DNA of 64,000 bases from Shinella sumterensis (GTDB taxonomy: Bacteria; Pseudomonadota; Alphaproteobacteria; Rhizobiales; Rhizobiaceae), in the NCBI RefSeq assembly GCF_004514425.2, contig NZ_MYFN02000006.1:124001-188000 (forward strand), written 5' to 3'. The notes under the pieces are model-generated. The model searched no databases. It was given only the letters and a program-made list of their open reading frames with translations, and was not told the DNA's origin. Made by a program: the position numbers and the translations under genes. This document shows positions 8,380-17,698 of this stretch, in pieces. Numbering within the stretch: the first letter of the stretch is position 1; each line of letters starts with the position of its first letter.

Positions 8380-10269
8380 ATGCTCGAAGCCCTGAGACGC
8401 GCCGCCCAGACCTGGGTGGCAAAAGCCCTGCTGATCGTTCTGGTCGGTTCCTTTGCGATATGGGGCGTTTCGAGCTCGATCGTCACAGGCGCGTCCAATG
8501 CCGTCGTCACCGTCGGCGACGTCAAGGTTTCGCCGACCGATTTCCGCCTTGCCTATGAGCGGCAGGTCGCCACGATGTCGCAGCGCTTCGGCATGCGGCT
8601 GAACGCCGAGCAGGCCCGCGCCTTTGGTGTCGAGAACCAGGTCTTTGCCGAGCTCGTCGCCGGTGCGGCCCTCGACCAGCTGTCGCGCGACATGAATCTC
8701 GGCCTGTCCGAAGGCCGCCTTGCGCAGCTGATCGCCGACGATCCGGCCTTCCGCGGCGTCAACGGCCAGTTCGATCGCACCGCCTTCTCCGCCATCCTGC
8801 GCAATGCAGGCCTGCGCGAAAACGACTATATCAACAACCGCAGCCAGGTCGCGATCCGCACGCAGGTCGTCGAGGCGGTCTCGGATGGCTACAAGGCGCC
8901 TGAAACGCTTCTCGAAGCGCTGCGCCAGTACCGCGGCGAGGCCCGCTCGATCGATTACCTCATCCTGACCAATGCCAATATCGATCCGGTCAAGGCGCCG
9001 GGCGACGACGTGCTGGCGCCGTGGTTCGAAGAAAACAAGGCAAAGTACCGCGCGCCTGAATACCGCAAATTCGTCTACGTCTCGCTCGAGCCGAAGGACA
9101 TCATGGACACGGCGGCCATTACCGATGAAGCGGTGAAGGCCGATTACGACAAGAACGTCGCCAAGTACCGCACCCCTGCGACGCGCACCATCGAACAGCT
9201 GAGCTTCGCCGACCGTGCAGCGGCCGACGCTGCCGCCGCCAAGCTGGCAGCCGGCACGACCTTCGACGCCCTCATCGCCGAAGAAGGCAAGACAGCCGCA
9301 GACGTTCTGCTCGGCGACTTCACGGAAGCCAGCGTGCCTGACCAGAAGCTTGCCGCGCCCGCCTTCGCGGTGGCCGCCGATGGCGGCACGACGCCTGTCA
9401 TCGACGGCACGTTCGGCCCGATCATCCTGCGAGTCACGAACATCCGCCCGGAAACCGTCAAGAGCTTCGACGAGGTCAAGGAAGACCTGCGCAACGAGCT
9501 TGCACTCAACGAGGCGGCCCAGGGCATCCTCGCCGTGCACGACCGCATCGAGGACAGCCGCGCCGATGGCATGACGCTGGCGGAAGCCGCTGCCAAGAAC
9601 AACCTCAAGGCCGTGACGGTCGAGGCCGCCGATGCGCAGGGCAATGACGACAAGGGCGAAGAGATCACCGGCATTCCGGAAAAGGCCGCGCTGATCGGCG
9701 AGGTCTTCAAGACCGATGTCGGCATGGAGACGTCGCCGGTCAATATCGGCCGCGAGGGCTACGCCTGGTTCGAAGTGCTCGATATCGTGCCGGAGCGCGA
9801 CCGCACGCTGGACGAGGTCCGCGACCGCGTCGTCGCCGACTGGACGGCAGAACAGCAGCGCCAGGCGCTCGGCAAGAAGGCCGAAGAGCTGGCCGAGCGC
9901 GTGCGCAAGGGCGGCGATCTCGCCGCGATCGCGGCCGAACTCGGCATGGTCGTCGAGACGAAGGCGGGCCTGCATCGCGGCGCGCAGGATGCCGTCCTGA
10001 GCCCGCCGGCCGTTGCCGCTGCTTTCGGCGGCCCGGTCGGCCACGTCGCCAACACGCCCGGCGTCGACGGTGAAGGCCAGATCCTTCTGAAGGTGACCGA
10101 GGTCAATACCGACGCGACCACCGACGCGCTGTCCGATGACGCGCAGCAGATCGCGGCCGTTGCCCGGGTCAGCGGCGACGACATCCTCGACCAGATGGTC
10201 AGCGCGCTGCAGACCTCCTATGGCGTCTCCATCAACCGGACGCTCGCCGAACAGAGCATCACGCGCTGA
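8380..10269 (+). CDS. Membrane-anchored periplasmic folding factor, SurA_N/PpiC (PpiD-like)
   Basis: A 629-residue protein with one N-terminal membrane anchor (about residues 12-36, AKALLIVLVGSFAIWGVSSS). A SurA_N/PpiD-type chaperone region with long helices follows, then a parvulin-like PPIase domain around residues 250-370, then a C-terminal helical part. The layout matches PpiD, which sits at the Sec translocon and helps exported proteins fold. The parvulin domain looks divergent (catalytic residues not confidently identified), so chaperone activity is more certain than isomerase activity. It is 15 bp upstream of trpD and probably co-transcribed with trpDC-moaC-moeA, a common rhizobial arrangement with no obvious functional link. 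Confidence 0.88.
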   Translation: MLEALRRAAQTWVAKALLIVLVGSFAIWGVSSSIVTGASNAVVTVGDVKVSPTDFRLAYERQVATMSQRFGMRLNAEQARAFGVENQVFAELVAGAALDQLSRDMNLGLSEGRLAQLIADDPAFRGVNGQFDRTAFSAILRNAGLRENDYINNRSQVAIRTQVVEAVSDGYKAPETLLEALRQYRGEARSIDYLILTNANIDPVKAPGDDVLAPWFEENKAKYRAPEYRKFVYVSLEPKDIMDTAAITDEAVKADYDKNVAKYRTPATRTIEQLSFADRAAADAAAAKLAAGTTFDALIAEEGKTAADVLLGDFTEASVPDQKLAAPAFAVAADGGTTPVIDGTFGPIILRVTNIRPETVKSFDEVKEDLRNELALNEAAQGILAVHDRIEDSRADGMTLAEAAAKNNLKAVTVEAADAQGNDDKGEEITGIPEKAALIGEVFKTDVGMETSPVNIGREGYAWFEVLDIVPERDRTLDEVRDRVVADWTAEQQRQALGKKAEELAERVRKGGDLAAIAAELGMVVETKAGLHRGAQDAVLSPPAVAAAFGGPVGHVANTPGVDGEGQILLKVTEVNTDATTDALSDDAQQIAAVARVSGDDILDQMVSALQTSYGVSINRTLAEQSITR

Positions 10270-10284
10270 GGGAGACGCAGCCGC

Positions 10285-11307
10285 ATGTCCGACCTGAAAC
10301 CCTATATCGCCAAGGTCGCCGCCGGCGCCTCCCTTGACCGCGAGGAAGCGCGCGGCGCGTTCGAGATCATCATGTCGGGCGCGGCCACGCCATCGCAGAT
10401 CGGCGGTTTCCTCATGGCGCTGCGCGTGCGTGGCGAGACCGTGGACGAGATCTATGGCGCAGTCGGTTCGATGCGGGCGCGCATGCTGCCGGTGGACGTG
10501 CCGGCCGATGCGATCGACATCGTCGGCACGGGCGGCGATGGCGCCGGCACCTACAACATCTCGACGCTCGCGGCGATCATCGTGGCGGGCGCGGGCGTGC
10601 ATGTCGCCAAGCACGGCAACCGCGCGCTCAGCTCCAAATCGGGCACGGCGGACGCCCTCTCCTGCCTCGGCGTAAAGCTCGATATCGGTCCGGCCGATAT
10701 TGCGCGGTGCGTGCACGATGCCGGCCTCGGCTTCATGTTCGCCCAGCTGCATCATCCGGCGATGAAGCATGTCGGCCCCTCCCGCGTCGAACTGGGAACG
10801 CGCACGATCTTCAACCTGCTCGGCCCGCTTTCCAATCCCGGCGGCGTGAAGCGCCAGTTGCTCGGTGTCTTCTCTCCCCAGTGGCTGCTGCCGCTGGCCG
10901 AAGTCATGCGCGATCTCGGTTCGGAAAGCCTGTGGGTCGTGCACGGCGAAGGGCTGGACGAGATCACGACGACCGGCACCACCCAGGTCGCGGCCCTGGA
11001 AGGCGGAAAGATCCGTACCTTCGAACTGACGCCCGCCGATTTCGGGCTGCCGCAGGTGACGCTCGACGATCTGCGCGGCGGTGACGGCGCGCACAATGCC
11101 GCGGCCCTGCTCTCCGTGCTCGGCGGCGCGCACATGCCCTATCGTGACATCTCGCTCGCCAATGCCGCCGCCTCGCTCGTCGTCGCCGGCAAGGCCGAAA
11201 CGCTGGCGGACGGCATGAAACTCGCCACCGAATCGCTCGAAAGCGGCCGCGCACGTGCTGCCCTGGAACGACTCGTCACGGTTTCCAACGAAGCCGCGGC
11301 GGGTTAG
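10285..11307 (+). CDS. trpD: Anthranilate phosphoribosyltransferase
   Basis: TrpD (340 residues) transfers the phosphoribosyl group of PRPP to anthranilate in tryptophan synthesis. Diagnostic motifs are [17 protein letters not shown] (PRPP-binding Gly-rich loop, about residues 81-97) and the [17 protein letters not shown] motif (about residues 111-127), with the metal-binding [10 protein letters not shown] near residue 219. The ATG at 10285 follows the preceding stop by 15 bp with a GGGAGA ribosome binding site. It is followed directly by trpC, and the other trp genes are elsewhere. Length and motifs are normal. Confidence 0.97.
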   Translation: MSDLKPYIAKVAAGASLDREEARGAFEIIMSGAATPSQIGGFLMALRVRGETVDEIYGAVGSMRARMLPVDVPADAIDIVGTGGDGAGTYNISTLAAIIVAGAGVHVAKHGNRALSSKSGTADALSCLGVKLDIGPADIARCVHDAGLGFMFAQLHHPAMKHVGPSRVELGTRTIFNLLGPLSNPGGVKRQLLGVFSPQWLLPLAEVMRDLGSESLWVVHGEGLDEITTTGTTQVAALEGGKIRTFELTPADFGLPQVTLDDLRGGDGAHNAAALLSVLGGAHMPYRDISLANAAASLVVAGKAETLADGMKLATESLESGRARAALERLVTVSNEAAAG

Positions 11308-11315
11308 GATTGCTC

Positions 11316-12131
11316 ATGACCGATATCCTGAAGAAGATCGAAGCCTACAAGCTGGACGAAATCGCCGCCGCCAAGGCGCGCGTGGCACCGGCCGAGCTTC
11401 GCGCCCGCATCCGCGACCAGGAACCGCCGCGCGGTTTCTTTGCCAGTCTAAAGAGCAAGAAGGCACAAGGTCAGTTCGGCCTGATTGCGGAAATCAAGAA
11501 GGCCAGCCCTTCCAAGGGCCTCATCCGCCCGGATTTCGATCCGCCGGCGCTTGCCAGGGCCTATGAGGCCGGCGGTGCGGCCTGCCTTTCCGTGCTGACC
11601 GACACGCCGAGTTTTCAGGGCGCGCCGGAATTCCTGACGGCCGCGCGCGACGCCTGTGCACTGCCGGCGCTGCGCAAGGACTTCATGTTCGACAGCTACC
11701 AGATGCTGGAAGCGCGCGCCTGGGGTGCCGACTGCATCCTGCTCATCATGGCCTCTCTCGACGACGACACGGCGAAGATGCTGGAAGACTCCGCCTTTTC
11801 GCTCGGCATGGATGTCCTGATCGAGGTGCATGACGAAGCGGAAATGGAGCGCGCTCTCAAGCTGAAATCCAAGCTCGTCGGCATCAACAACCGCAACCTG
11901 CGCACCTTCGCGGTCGATCTCGCCGTTTCTGAAAAGCTGGCCGGCATGGTGCCCGAGGACCGGCTGCTCGTGGGCGAAAGCGGCGTGTTTACCCATGCCG
12001 ATTGCCAGCGCCTCGCCAAGGTCGGCATCTCCACCTTCCTCGTCGGCGAAAGCCTGATGCGCAAGGATGACGTCACGGCGGCAACGCACGAACTGCTGAC
12101 CGGCTCCGCCGACATGCTGGCGGCGGAATGA
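11316..12131 (+). CDS. trpC: Indole-3-glycerol-phosphate synthase
   Basis: TrpC (271 residues) closes the indole ring in tryptophan synthesis. It is the stand-alone rhizobial form, not fused to TrpF. The start is ATG 11316 with AGGA at 11306-11309; a TTG six bases upstream is in frame but badly spaced. The TIM-barrel catalytic elements are present: [12 protein letters not shown] with its catalytic Lys (about residues 53-64), [21 protein letters not shown] and [13 protein letters not shown]. It sits 8 bp after trpD and its TGA overlaps the moaC ATG, so translation of the two is probably coupled. Confidence 0.97.
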   Translation: MTDILKKIEAYKLDEIAAAKARVAPAELRARIRDQEPPRGFFASLKSKKAQGQFGLIAEIKKASPSKGLIRPDFDPPALARAYEAGGAACLSVLTDTPSFQGAPEFLTAARDACALPALRKDFMFDSYQMLEARAWGADCILLIMASLDDDTAKMLEDSAFSLGMDVLIEVHDEAEMERALKLKSKLVGINNRNLRTFAVDLAVSEKLAGMVPEDRLLVGESGVFTHADCQRLAKVGISTFLVGESLMRKDDVTAATHELLTGSADMLAAE

Positions 12132-12625
12132 TGGGCGACGACGCCCGCACCCTCACCCATATCGACGCCGCCGGCGAAGCCCATATGGTCGATGTCGGCG
12201 ACAAGGCGGAAACCGTGCGGATAGCCGTGGCGGAAGGTTTCGTGCGTATGCTGCCCGCTACGCTCGACCTCATTCTCAAGGGCGATGCGAAGAAGGGCGA
12301 CGTCATCGGCACGGCGCGCCTCGCCGGCATCATGGCCGCCAAGCAGACGTCCAGCCTCATTCCGCTCTGCCACCCGCTGATGCTCAGCAAGGTTTCCGTG
12401 GAAATCCGCGAGGACCACGCCCTGCCCGGCCTGCGCATCGAGGCCATGGCCAAGCTCACCGGCCGTACCGGCGTGGAGATGGAGGCGCTGACCGCCGTCA
12501 GCGTCGCGTGCCTGACCATCTATGACATGGCAAAGGCGGTCGACCGCGAGATGGAAATCGGCGGCATTCGCCTCGTCGAAAAATCCGGCGGCCGTTCCGG
12601 CGACTACAAGCGCAGGGACGGCTGA
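12128..12625 (+). CDS. moaC: Cyclic pyranopterin monophosphate synthase MoaC
   Basis: MoaC (165 residues) converts the MoaA product 3',8-cyclo-GTP to cyclic pyranopterin monophosphate, an early step in molybdenum cofactor synthesis. The family signatures are [28 protein letters not shown] with its conserved His, [20 protein letters not shown] (active-site region) and the C-terminal [11 protein letters not shown]. The start overlaps the trpC stop (ATGATG at 12128) and its own TGA overlaps the moeA ATG, so trpC-moaC-moeA is one translationally coupled unit. A second in-frame ATG at 12131 would shorten the protein by one residue. Confidence 0.96.
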   Translation: MMGDDARTLTHIDAAGEAHMVDVGDKAETVRIAVAEGFVRMLPATLDLILKGDAKKGDVIGTARLAGIMAAKQTSSLIPLCHPLMLSKVSVEIREDHALPGLRIEAMAKLTGRTGVEMEALTAVSVACLTIYDMAKAVDREMEIGGIRLVEKSGGRSGDYKRRDG

Positions 12626-13848
12626 TGTCCCTTCTTCCCGTTGCCGACGCCCTCGACCGCCTGCTGTCCGCGGCCAGGCCGCTGCAGCGGACGGAGAGCG
12701 TCCGGCTCCACGGCGCCGCAGGACGCGTGCTGGCCGACGATGTCGCCGCCCGCCTCACCCAGCCGCCTTTCGACAATTCGGCGATGGACGGTTATGCCGT
12801 CCGCCATGCCGACATCGCGGAGATCGGATCGGTTCTCAGGGTCGCCGGCCTGTCCTCCGCCGGTCACGCTTTCGACGGCACGGCCGGCCCGGGGGAAGCG
12901 GTGCGCATCTTCACCGGCGCGCCGCTCCCGGCCTTCGCCGATACGGTCATCCTTCAGGAGGACACCGAGCGCCTCGAAGACAACCGTATCCGCACGACGT
13001 TCCTCACGCCGAAGGGCCGCCATATCCGCCCGCGGGGGCAGGATTTCACAGCGGGCGAGGTTGTGCTGAAAGCCGGCCAGGTGCTGGATGCCGGCCGGCT
13101 GACCGTTGCGGCAGCCATGAACCACCCAAACCTGTCCGTCTATGCGCGCCCGCGGGTCGCGATCCTTGCGACGGGCGACGAACTCGTGCCGCCGGGAGAA
13201 ACGCCCGGTGCAAGCCAGATCATCGCCTCCAACAGCTTCGGCGTCGCGGCCATCGCGCGCGAAGCCGGCGCAGAGGTGATAGACCTGGGCATCGTGAGAG
13301 ACGACAAGCAGGCCATATTGGATGCCGTGCGCCGGGCACTGGAAACGGACATCGACGTGCTGGTGACGCTCGGTGGCGCATCCGTCGGCGATTTCGATCT
13401 CGTTCAGCCCGTGCTCGGCGAGGCCGGCATGGCATTGGATTTCTGGCGCATCGCCATGCGCCCGGGCAAGCCGCTGATGGTCGGCCGCCTCGGCGATATC
13501 CAGGTGGTCGGCCTGCCCGGCAATCCCGTCTCCAGCCTTGTCTGTTCCTATCTCTATCTGGAGCCGCTGGTCCGCAAACTCGCGCGCCTGCCCGCGATGA
13601 ACCGGCTGCGCCAGGCCGCCGCCGCCGTGCCGCTCAAGCAGAACGACCGCCGGCAGGATTACATTCGTGCGCGACTTCAGCGCGGCTCGGACGGCGGTCT
13701 CTTGGTCACGCCCTTCGAAAAGCAGGATTCATCGATGATGAAGATCTTCGCCGAATCCGAAGGGTTGCTGATCCGCCCGCCGCATGCGCCGGCAGAGGAA
13801 CCCGGCGCGCTCTGCGACGTCCTCGTTCTCAGGGAACCGGCAGCCTGA
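12625..13848 (+). CDS. moeA: Molybdopterin molybdenumtransferase
   Basis: MoeA (407 residues) inserts molybdate into adenylylated molybdopterin. Visible family motifs, in order: FDNSAMDGYAVRHAD (about residues 50-64), the MogA-like fold with LATGDELVPPGE (about residues 183-194), TLGGASVGDFDLVQPVL, FWRIAMRPGKPLMVGR and VVGLPGNPVSSLV. The C-terminal domain IV follows. The start overlaps the moaC stop by one base (TGATG). It ends the trpDC-moaC-moeA run; lexA begins 93 bp later behind its own promoter. Confidence 0.96.
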   Translation: MSLLPVADALDRLLSAARPLQRTESVRLHGAAGRVLADDVAARLTQPPFDNSAMDGYAVRHADIAEIGSVLRVAGLSSAGHAFDGTAGPGEAVRIFTGAPLPAFADTVILQEDTERLEDNRIRTTFLTPKGRHIRPRGQDFTAGEVVLKAGQVLDAGRLTVAAAMNHPNLSVYARPRVAILATGDELVPPGETPGASQIIASNSFGVAAIAREAGAEVIDLGIVRDDKQAILDAVRRALETDIDVLVTLGGASVGDFDLVQPVLGEAGMALDFWRIAMRPGKPLMVGRLGDIQVVGLPGNPVSSLVCSYLYLEPLVRKLARLPAMNRLRQAAAAVPLKQNDRRQDYIRARLQRGSDGGLLVTPFEKQDSSMMKIFAESEGLLIRPPHAPAEEPGALCDVLVLREPAA

Positions 13849-13878
13849 ACGGTATTATTGTGCCCGCAGGCCCTTGCG

Positions 13879-13893
13879 GAACACATGTGGAAC
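13879..13893 (+). promoter_or_regulatory. LexA-binding SOS box upstream of lexA
   Basis: GAAC-ACATGTG-GAAC is an exact match to the GAAC-N7-GAAC (GTTC-N7-GTTC) direct-repeat operator known for alphaproteobacterial LexA. It ends 48 bp before the lexA ATG, the expected position for autoregulation. Confidence 0.85.
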
Positions 13894-13904
13894 GGATAGT
13901 GTCT

Positions 13905-13919
13905 GTTCTGGATTTGTTT
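13905..13919 (+). promoter_or_regulatory. Second, imperfect SOS box upstream of lexA
   Basis: GTTC-TGGATTT-GTTT matches GTTC-N7-GTTC in all but the last base. It lies 11 bp after the perfect box, in the opposite orientation and closer to the lexA start. It may be a weaker operator; a single-mismatch match could also be chance. Confidence 0.45.
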
Positions 13920-13941
13920 CACGATTCTCGCTGGAGAGGCC

Positions 13942-14664
13942 ATGCTGACGCGCAAACAACAGGAACTGCTCCTGTTCATTCACGAGCGTATGAAGGAATC
14001 CGGCATTCCTCCGTCTTTCGACGAGATGAAGGATGCACTGGATCTTGCCTCGAAGTCGGGCATCCACCGCCTCATCACGGCGCTCGAGGAACGGGGCTTC
14101 ATCCGCCGCCTGCCGAATCGGGCCCGCGCGCTCGAGGTGATCAAGCTTCCGGAGGCCTATTCGCCAAGCCTCCAGCCGCGCCGCGGATTTTCGCCGTCGG
14201 TCATCGAAGGCAGCCTCGGCAAGCAGCCCCCCGCCGTGACGCCATCCAAACCCGTGGCACCGCAGACGACCATGTCGTCGTCCGTGTCCGTTCCGGTCAT
14301 GGGCCGTATCGCCGCCGGTGTTCCGATCTCGGCCATCCAGAACAACACGCACGAGATCACCGTCCCGGCCGAAATGATCGGCAACGGCGATCACTATGCG
14401 CTGGAGGTCAAGGGCGATTCGATGATCGAGGCCGGCATTCTCGATGGCGACACGGTCATCATCCGCAATGCCAGCACCGCCAATCCCGGTGAAATCATCG
14501 TTGCTCTCGTCGATGACGAAGAGGCGACGCTGAAGCGCTTCCGCCGCAAGGGCGCGTCCATCGCACTTGAAGCCGCGAACCCGGCTTATGAGACCCGGAT
14601 CTTCGGCCCCGACCGAGTCAAGATCCAGGGCAAGCTCGTCGGGCTTATCCGACGGTATCACTGA
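13942..14664 (+). CDS. lexA: SOS response transcriptional repressor LexA
   Basis: LexA (240 residues) represses DNA-damage genes and self-cleaves when stimulated by RecA filaments. The winged helix DNA-binding domain covers about residues 1-70, beginning [21 protein letters not shown] linker of about 50 residues, longer than in E. coli and typical of rhizobia, follows. The S24 autoprotease domain carries the Ala125-Gly126 cleavage site within [10 protein letters not shown], Ser160 in [10 protein letters not shown] and Lys198 in EATLKRF, which form the catalytic dyad. An exact SOS box lies upstream (13879-13893), indicating autoregulation. All functional residues are in place. Confidence 0.97.
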   Translation: MLTRKQQELLLFIHERMKESGIPPSFDEMKDALDLASKSGIHRLITALEERGFIRRLPNRARALEVIKLPEAYSPSLQPRRGFSPSVIEGSLGKQPPAVTPSKPVAPQTTMSSSVSVPVMGRIAAGVPISAIQNNTHEITVPAEMIGNGDHYALEVKGDSMIEAGILDGDTVIIRNASTANPGEIIVALVDDEEATLKRFRRKGASIALEAANPAYETRIFGPDRVKIQGKLVGLIRRYH

Positions 14665-14814
14665 GCGGCGTTGGACAGCATAGCGGGTCGTGAGCGTCGT
14701 ATTGGGTGTGGAACGCACAGTTCGGGTATGATGGATCGTGGCAGGTTAAGGCTCCCCTCGCTTCGCCCGGTGCTCTGCGGTTGTGATTGCCTCCTGTCAG
14801 TCGGCCTTTTCTAA

Positions 14815-14847
14815 GATCGCTGCCAACCTCTACGATCGCTGCCAACC
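14815..14847 (+). repeat. Short tandem direct repeat (14 bp, period 19)
   Basis: GATCGCTGCCAACC occurs at 14815-14828 and again, identical, at 14834-14847 in the convergent spacer between lexA and comEC. Its role is unknown. It may be a local duplication or part of a terminator region. Confidence 0.5.
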
Positions 14848-14871
14848 GGGAAGCTTGCCGCTTGATTGGCT

Positions 14872-17391
14872 TCACGGGAGGTGCGGCGGCGAGCGATCGG
14901 CCTCGTTGGTTTCAATCTCTGCCGGCGGCGCTGCGGCTGCCGTTTCGAATGTATCGCTGCGCCAGTCATAGGTGCGGTGCCGTGACCAGGCGCGCACCAC
15001 GGTTTCCACGGCCGGCATGTTGGTCGCGCCGCCGAGGCTTGCGGCGGGATCGTCGAGCGGCGGCGTGATTTCCAAAGCCCCCGTTCGGCGCAGATGACGC
15101 GCGGTCACAAGCCTCGCACCCGAGCGGCAGTTGTCCAGCCGCAGGGCGAAGGGTACGACGACGAGATCGGCCGTGTCGCAGGCCGTGCCCAGAAAGGCCA
15201 TATCCTGAAGCGTGACGATCGTCCAGCCGCTGGGGGAAACGGCAGCACAGAAGGCCTTCGCCTCGCAGACGAACGTTTGCGCCTGTCGTGCCGCCGCGAT
15301 AGCCTCCGTCATCGCGTCCTTCGCCTTCTTCCTGTCCGCCTTGCGGCGCGGTCGTTTCCTCTCAGTCTCGGCAGCAGCCTTCTTCGTCGCCGGTTCCGCC
15401 AGCAGCAGGCCGGCGGTCTTTCGCATGTCCGGCTTGGTCAGGTCGCCGAGCCGCAAGGCACGGCGCCACTGGTCGTAGATGAAACCTGGCGGCTTGGCGC
15501 GGTTCGTGGCGACCGCATCGCCGCGCAGGATCGCAACCAGACGACCGTCTTCGGAGATGAGCAATTCCGGCTTCCCGCGCGCAGACGGCCAAAGGGCCAC
15601 CAGTGCACCGGCGACGATGAAAACCGTCCCGGCATGCCGCAGCCGCGTGCGCAGGATACAGAGAAGCCCGCCGCCGACACCGATCAGCAGGAAGGCGGAC
15701 ATGGGGATGCGGCCCGTGACGATATCCCCGCCCTTCCAGCTCGAAACCCAGACCGCCAGCGCGATCATCCATTCGATGCCCTTGCCCATGATGGCAAAAG
15801 GAACGGCATCCAGCCCGAAGGGCATGAGCAGGACGGCGATGAGGCCGAAGGGCATGACGATCGCGCTGATCGCCGGCATGGCAAGCAGGTTGCCGGCAAG
15901 GCCGTAGGCCGGCACACGGTGAAAGTGGCCGATGGAGTAGATCAGCGTCGATAGGCTTCCGATCGCCGATGACAGCAGAAGTCCGCCGAAGAAGCGCCCG
16001 GCCGCGCCGCCGGTCAGGCGCAACGCGCCGCCTTTGCCCTCCTTGCGCACAGGCCGCTCGCGCCACGCCGCATAACCGGCGACGAGACCGAGCGTTGCGG
16101 CGTAGGACATCTGAAAGCCGGGGTTGGTGATGGCGGAGGGCGTGACGGCGAGGATGATGATGGCCGACAGCGCCACATTGCGCATACTGATGGCGGAGCG
16201 GCCGAAGAGCACGGCGATCAACATCACGCAGATCATGATCCAGGACCGGACGGCCGAGATCGCGCCGCCCGACACGAGAATGTAAAGCGTGACCATGACG
16301 AGCGCACCGCCCGCCGCAATCTTGCGGGTGGGAAAGCGTTCGGCAAAGCCCGGTATGAGCGCCATCAGCATGCGCGCGCCGACAAGGAACGTGCCGGCCG
16401 CGAGCACCATATTGAGACCGGAAATGGCCAGGACATGAGCGAGCCCGGCCTGGCGGAGCGCCTCCACCGTCTCCTCGCTGATCGCCCGCTGTTCCGCCGT
16501 CACCAGTGCCGCGGCGATCGCACCCGCGTCGCCCCCGATGCGTCCGCGGATATGCTCGGTGAGGTTGTTTCGCCATATCGCGATCCCCTGCGATATGCGA
16601 TCGCTCCAGCTGGCCGGAGCGGCCTCGATTGCGACCGGCGCACCGTAGAAATAACCGATGGCGCCCGTGCCGGCGAAGTATGCGTCAAAGGCGAAGTCGT
16701 TGAGGCCGGCCAGGGCGGGGCCCGAGGGTGGCCCAAGACGCGCCCGGCCGGATATGCCGTGGCCGATGGCAATGGGATCGTGACGGCTTCGCGCCAGCAG
16801 CGTGACAACCTGCGGCGCGCGTTTCAGGACCGGCTCGCGCGTCTTTTCCAGTGCGATGCGATACCGGATCGCGTTGCCCGCACCGCTTTCGCGCGCCAGC
16901 ACCCGGCCCTCGATCATGGTCGTCACGGGCGTGTCGAGAATGACGGTGTCAAGCCGTGCGCTTTCGAGCGCCGCGAGAAGCATGCCGATCGGAACGAGGA
17001 ACGCGCCGCCCGCCAGGATCGCACCCAGATCCTCGCGATGGCGAAGCCGCCAGGCGGGTACCGCGGCGGCGATGGCCCCCAGGACCATGGCATAGACTGG
17101 CGGATCCACCCCGGCGGCAAACCAGAGAGCCGCGCCTATTCCCAGGAAGACCGGCACGAACAGGAAGAAATGCCCATGGCTGCGCTCTTCGACCAGCGCC
17201 TCCGACAGGCTTTCACCGACGGCGCGGCGCGTCCGGAGCCAGGCCAAAGCCTCGCTGTACCACGATGCGGCTTTCCCGGCCGGCGCAGCAGCATCGTCGA
17301 ACGCGGCGGGCACCGCGCCATCGCCTGGCGGGACATCCCACTTATAGGCCTTCGCGGCCCGCTCCCGCTCTGCGATTTCCGTTCCGGCCAT
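14872..17391 (-). CDS. comEC: ComEC/Rec2 family membrane channel protein
   Basis: An 839-residue multi-spanning protein of the ComEC family, whose characterised members carry single-stranded DNA across the inner membrane during natural transformation. The start is placed at ATG 17391 (MAGTEIAERERA); upstream in-frame codons lack family similarity. The N-terminal ComEC_N (DUF4131) region follows two helices near residues 90-150. The core competence domain (about residues 245-560) contains LRQAGLAHVLAISGLNMVLA, the family signature. The C-terminal third resembles the metallo-beta-lactamase-like domain but shows no HxHxDH metal motif and contains a Lys/Arg-rich insert (encoded near 15300-15390), so nuclease activity is doubtful. 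No other competence gene is nearby. It is convergent with lexA and divergent from gltA. Confidence 0.9.
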   Translation of the reverse strand: MAGTEIAERERAAKAYKWDVPPGDGAVPAAFDDAAAPAGKAASWYSEALAWLRTRRAVGESLSEALVEERSHGHFFLFVPVFLGIGAALWFAAGVDPPVYAMVLGAIAAAVPAWRLRHREDLGAILAGGAFLVPIGMLLAALESARLDTVILDTPVTTMIEGRVLARESGAGNAIRYRIALEKTREPVLKRAPQVVTLLARSRHDPIAIGHGISGRARLGPPSGPALAGLNDFAFDAYFAGTGAIGYFYGAPVAIEAAPASWSDRISQGIAIWRNNLTEHIRGRIGGDAGAIAAALVTAEQRAISEETVEALRQAGLAHVLAISGLNMVLAAGTFLVGARMLMALIPGFAERFPTRKIAAGGALVMVTLYILVSGGAISAVRSWIMICVMLIAVLFGRSAISMRNVALSAIIILAVTPSAITNPGFQMSYAATLGLVAGYAAWRERPVRKEGKGGALRLTGGAAGRFFGGLLLSSAIGSLSTLIYSIGHFHRVPAYGLAGNLLAMPAISAIVMPFGLIAVLLMPFGLDAVPFAIMGKGIEWMIALAVWVSSWKGGDIVTGRIPMSAFLLIGVGGGLLCILRTRLRHAGTVFIVAGALVALWPSARGKPELLISEDGRLVAILRGDAVATNRAKPPGFIYDQWRRALRLGDLTKPDMRKTAGLLLAEPATKKAAAETERKRPRRKADRKKAKDAMTEAIAAARQAQTFVCEAKAFCAAVSPSGWTIVTLQDMAFLGTACDTADLVVVPFALRLDNCRSGARLVTARHLRRTGALEITPPLDDPAASLGGATNMPAVETVVRAWSRHRTYDWRSDTFETAAAAPPAEIETNEADRSPPHLP

Positions 17392-17698
17392 GCGCCCCGG
17401 CCTCGCTGTCCCCGCCGCATCATGCAATCGATCGGTGCAACATTCAATCGAAAGTAGATGAAGCCGATGATAAGGCAGGCAGAAAGGATGCGCCCTCCGC
17501 AATTTTCCGACCACCCTCAATAGTTGCTTGCAACTTCGCTCAAAGGGTAGATATTGCGTTGCCGGAAAGCCTGTTACCGCAATGCACAATTTGCCTTTCG
17601 TATCGCTTGGCAGGACATCGCAAATGGGCTAGCAAAACGGGCATGTTCGTGGCGCCGGTACAACCGGATGCCGCCATTCGAAACAACGGAGGATCGTT
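17392..17698. other. Divergent intergenic region comEC/gltA
   Basis: 307 bp without a gene, holding the promoters of comEC and gltA. Visible elements are the inverted repeat GTTGC-TT-GCAAC at 17523-17534 and CCGCAATGCACAA at 17577-17589, whose reverse complement resembles one of the TGC-rich sites in the phasin promoter. A possible gltA promoter is TTGCAA (17528-17533) with GATATT (17550-17555), 16 bp apart. The gltA ribosome binding site GGAGG lies at 17689-17693. Confidence 0.4.

Noticed and set aside
8329-11133. A 934-codon minus-strand frame opposite the PpiD-like gene and trpD
   Set aside because: Same artefact: it mirrors two well-supported genes, and no ribosome binding site or domain is seen.
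14815-14847. Possible start of a CRISPR-like array (two 14-bp repeats)
   Set aside because: Only two copies, 5-bp spacer, no further units or cas genes.
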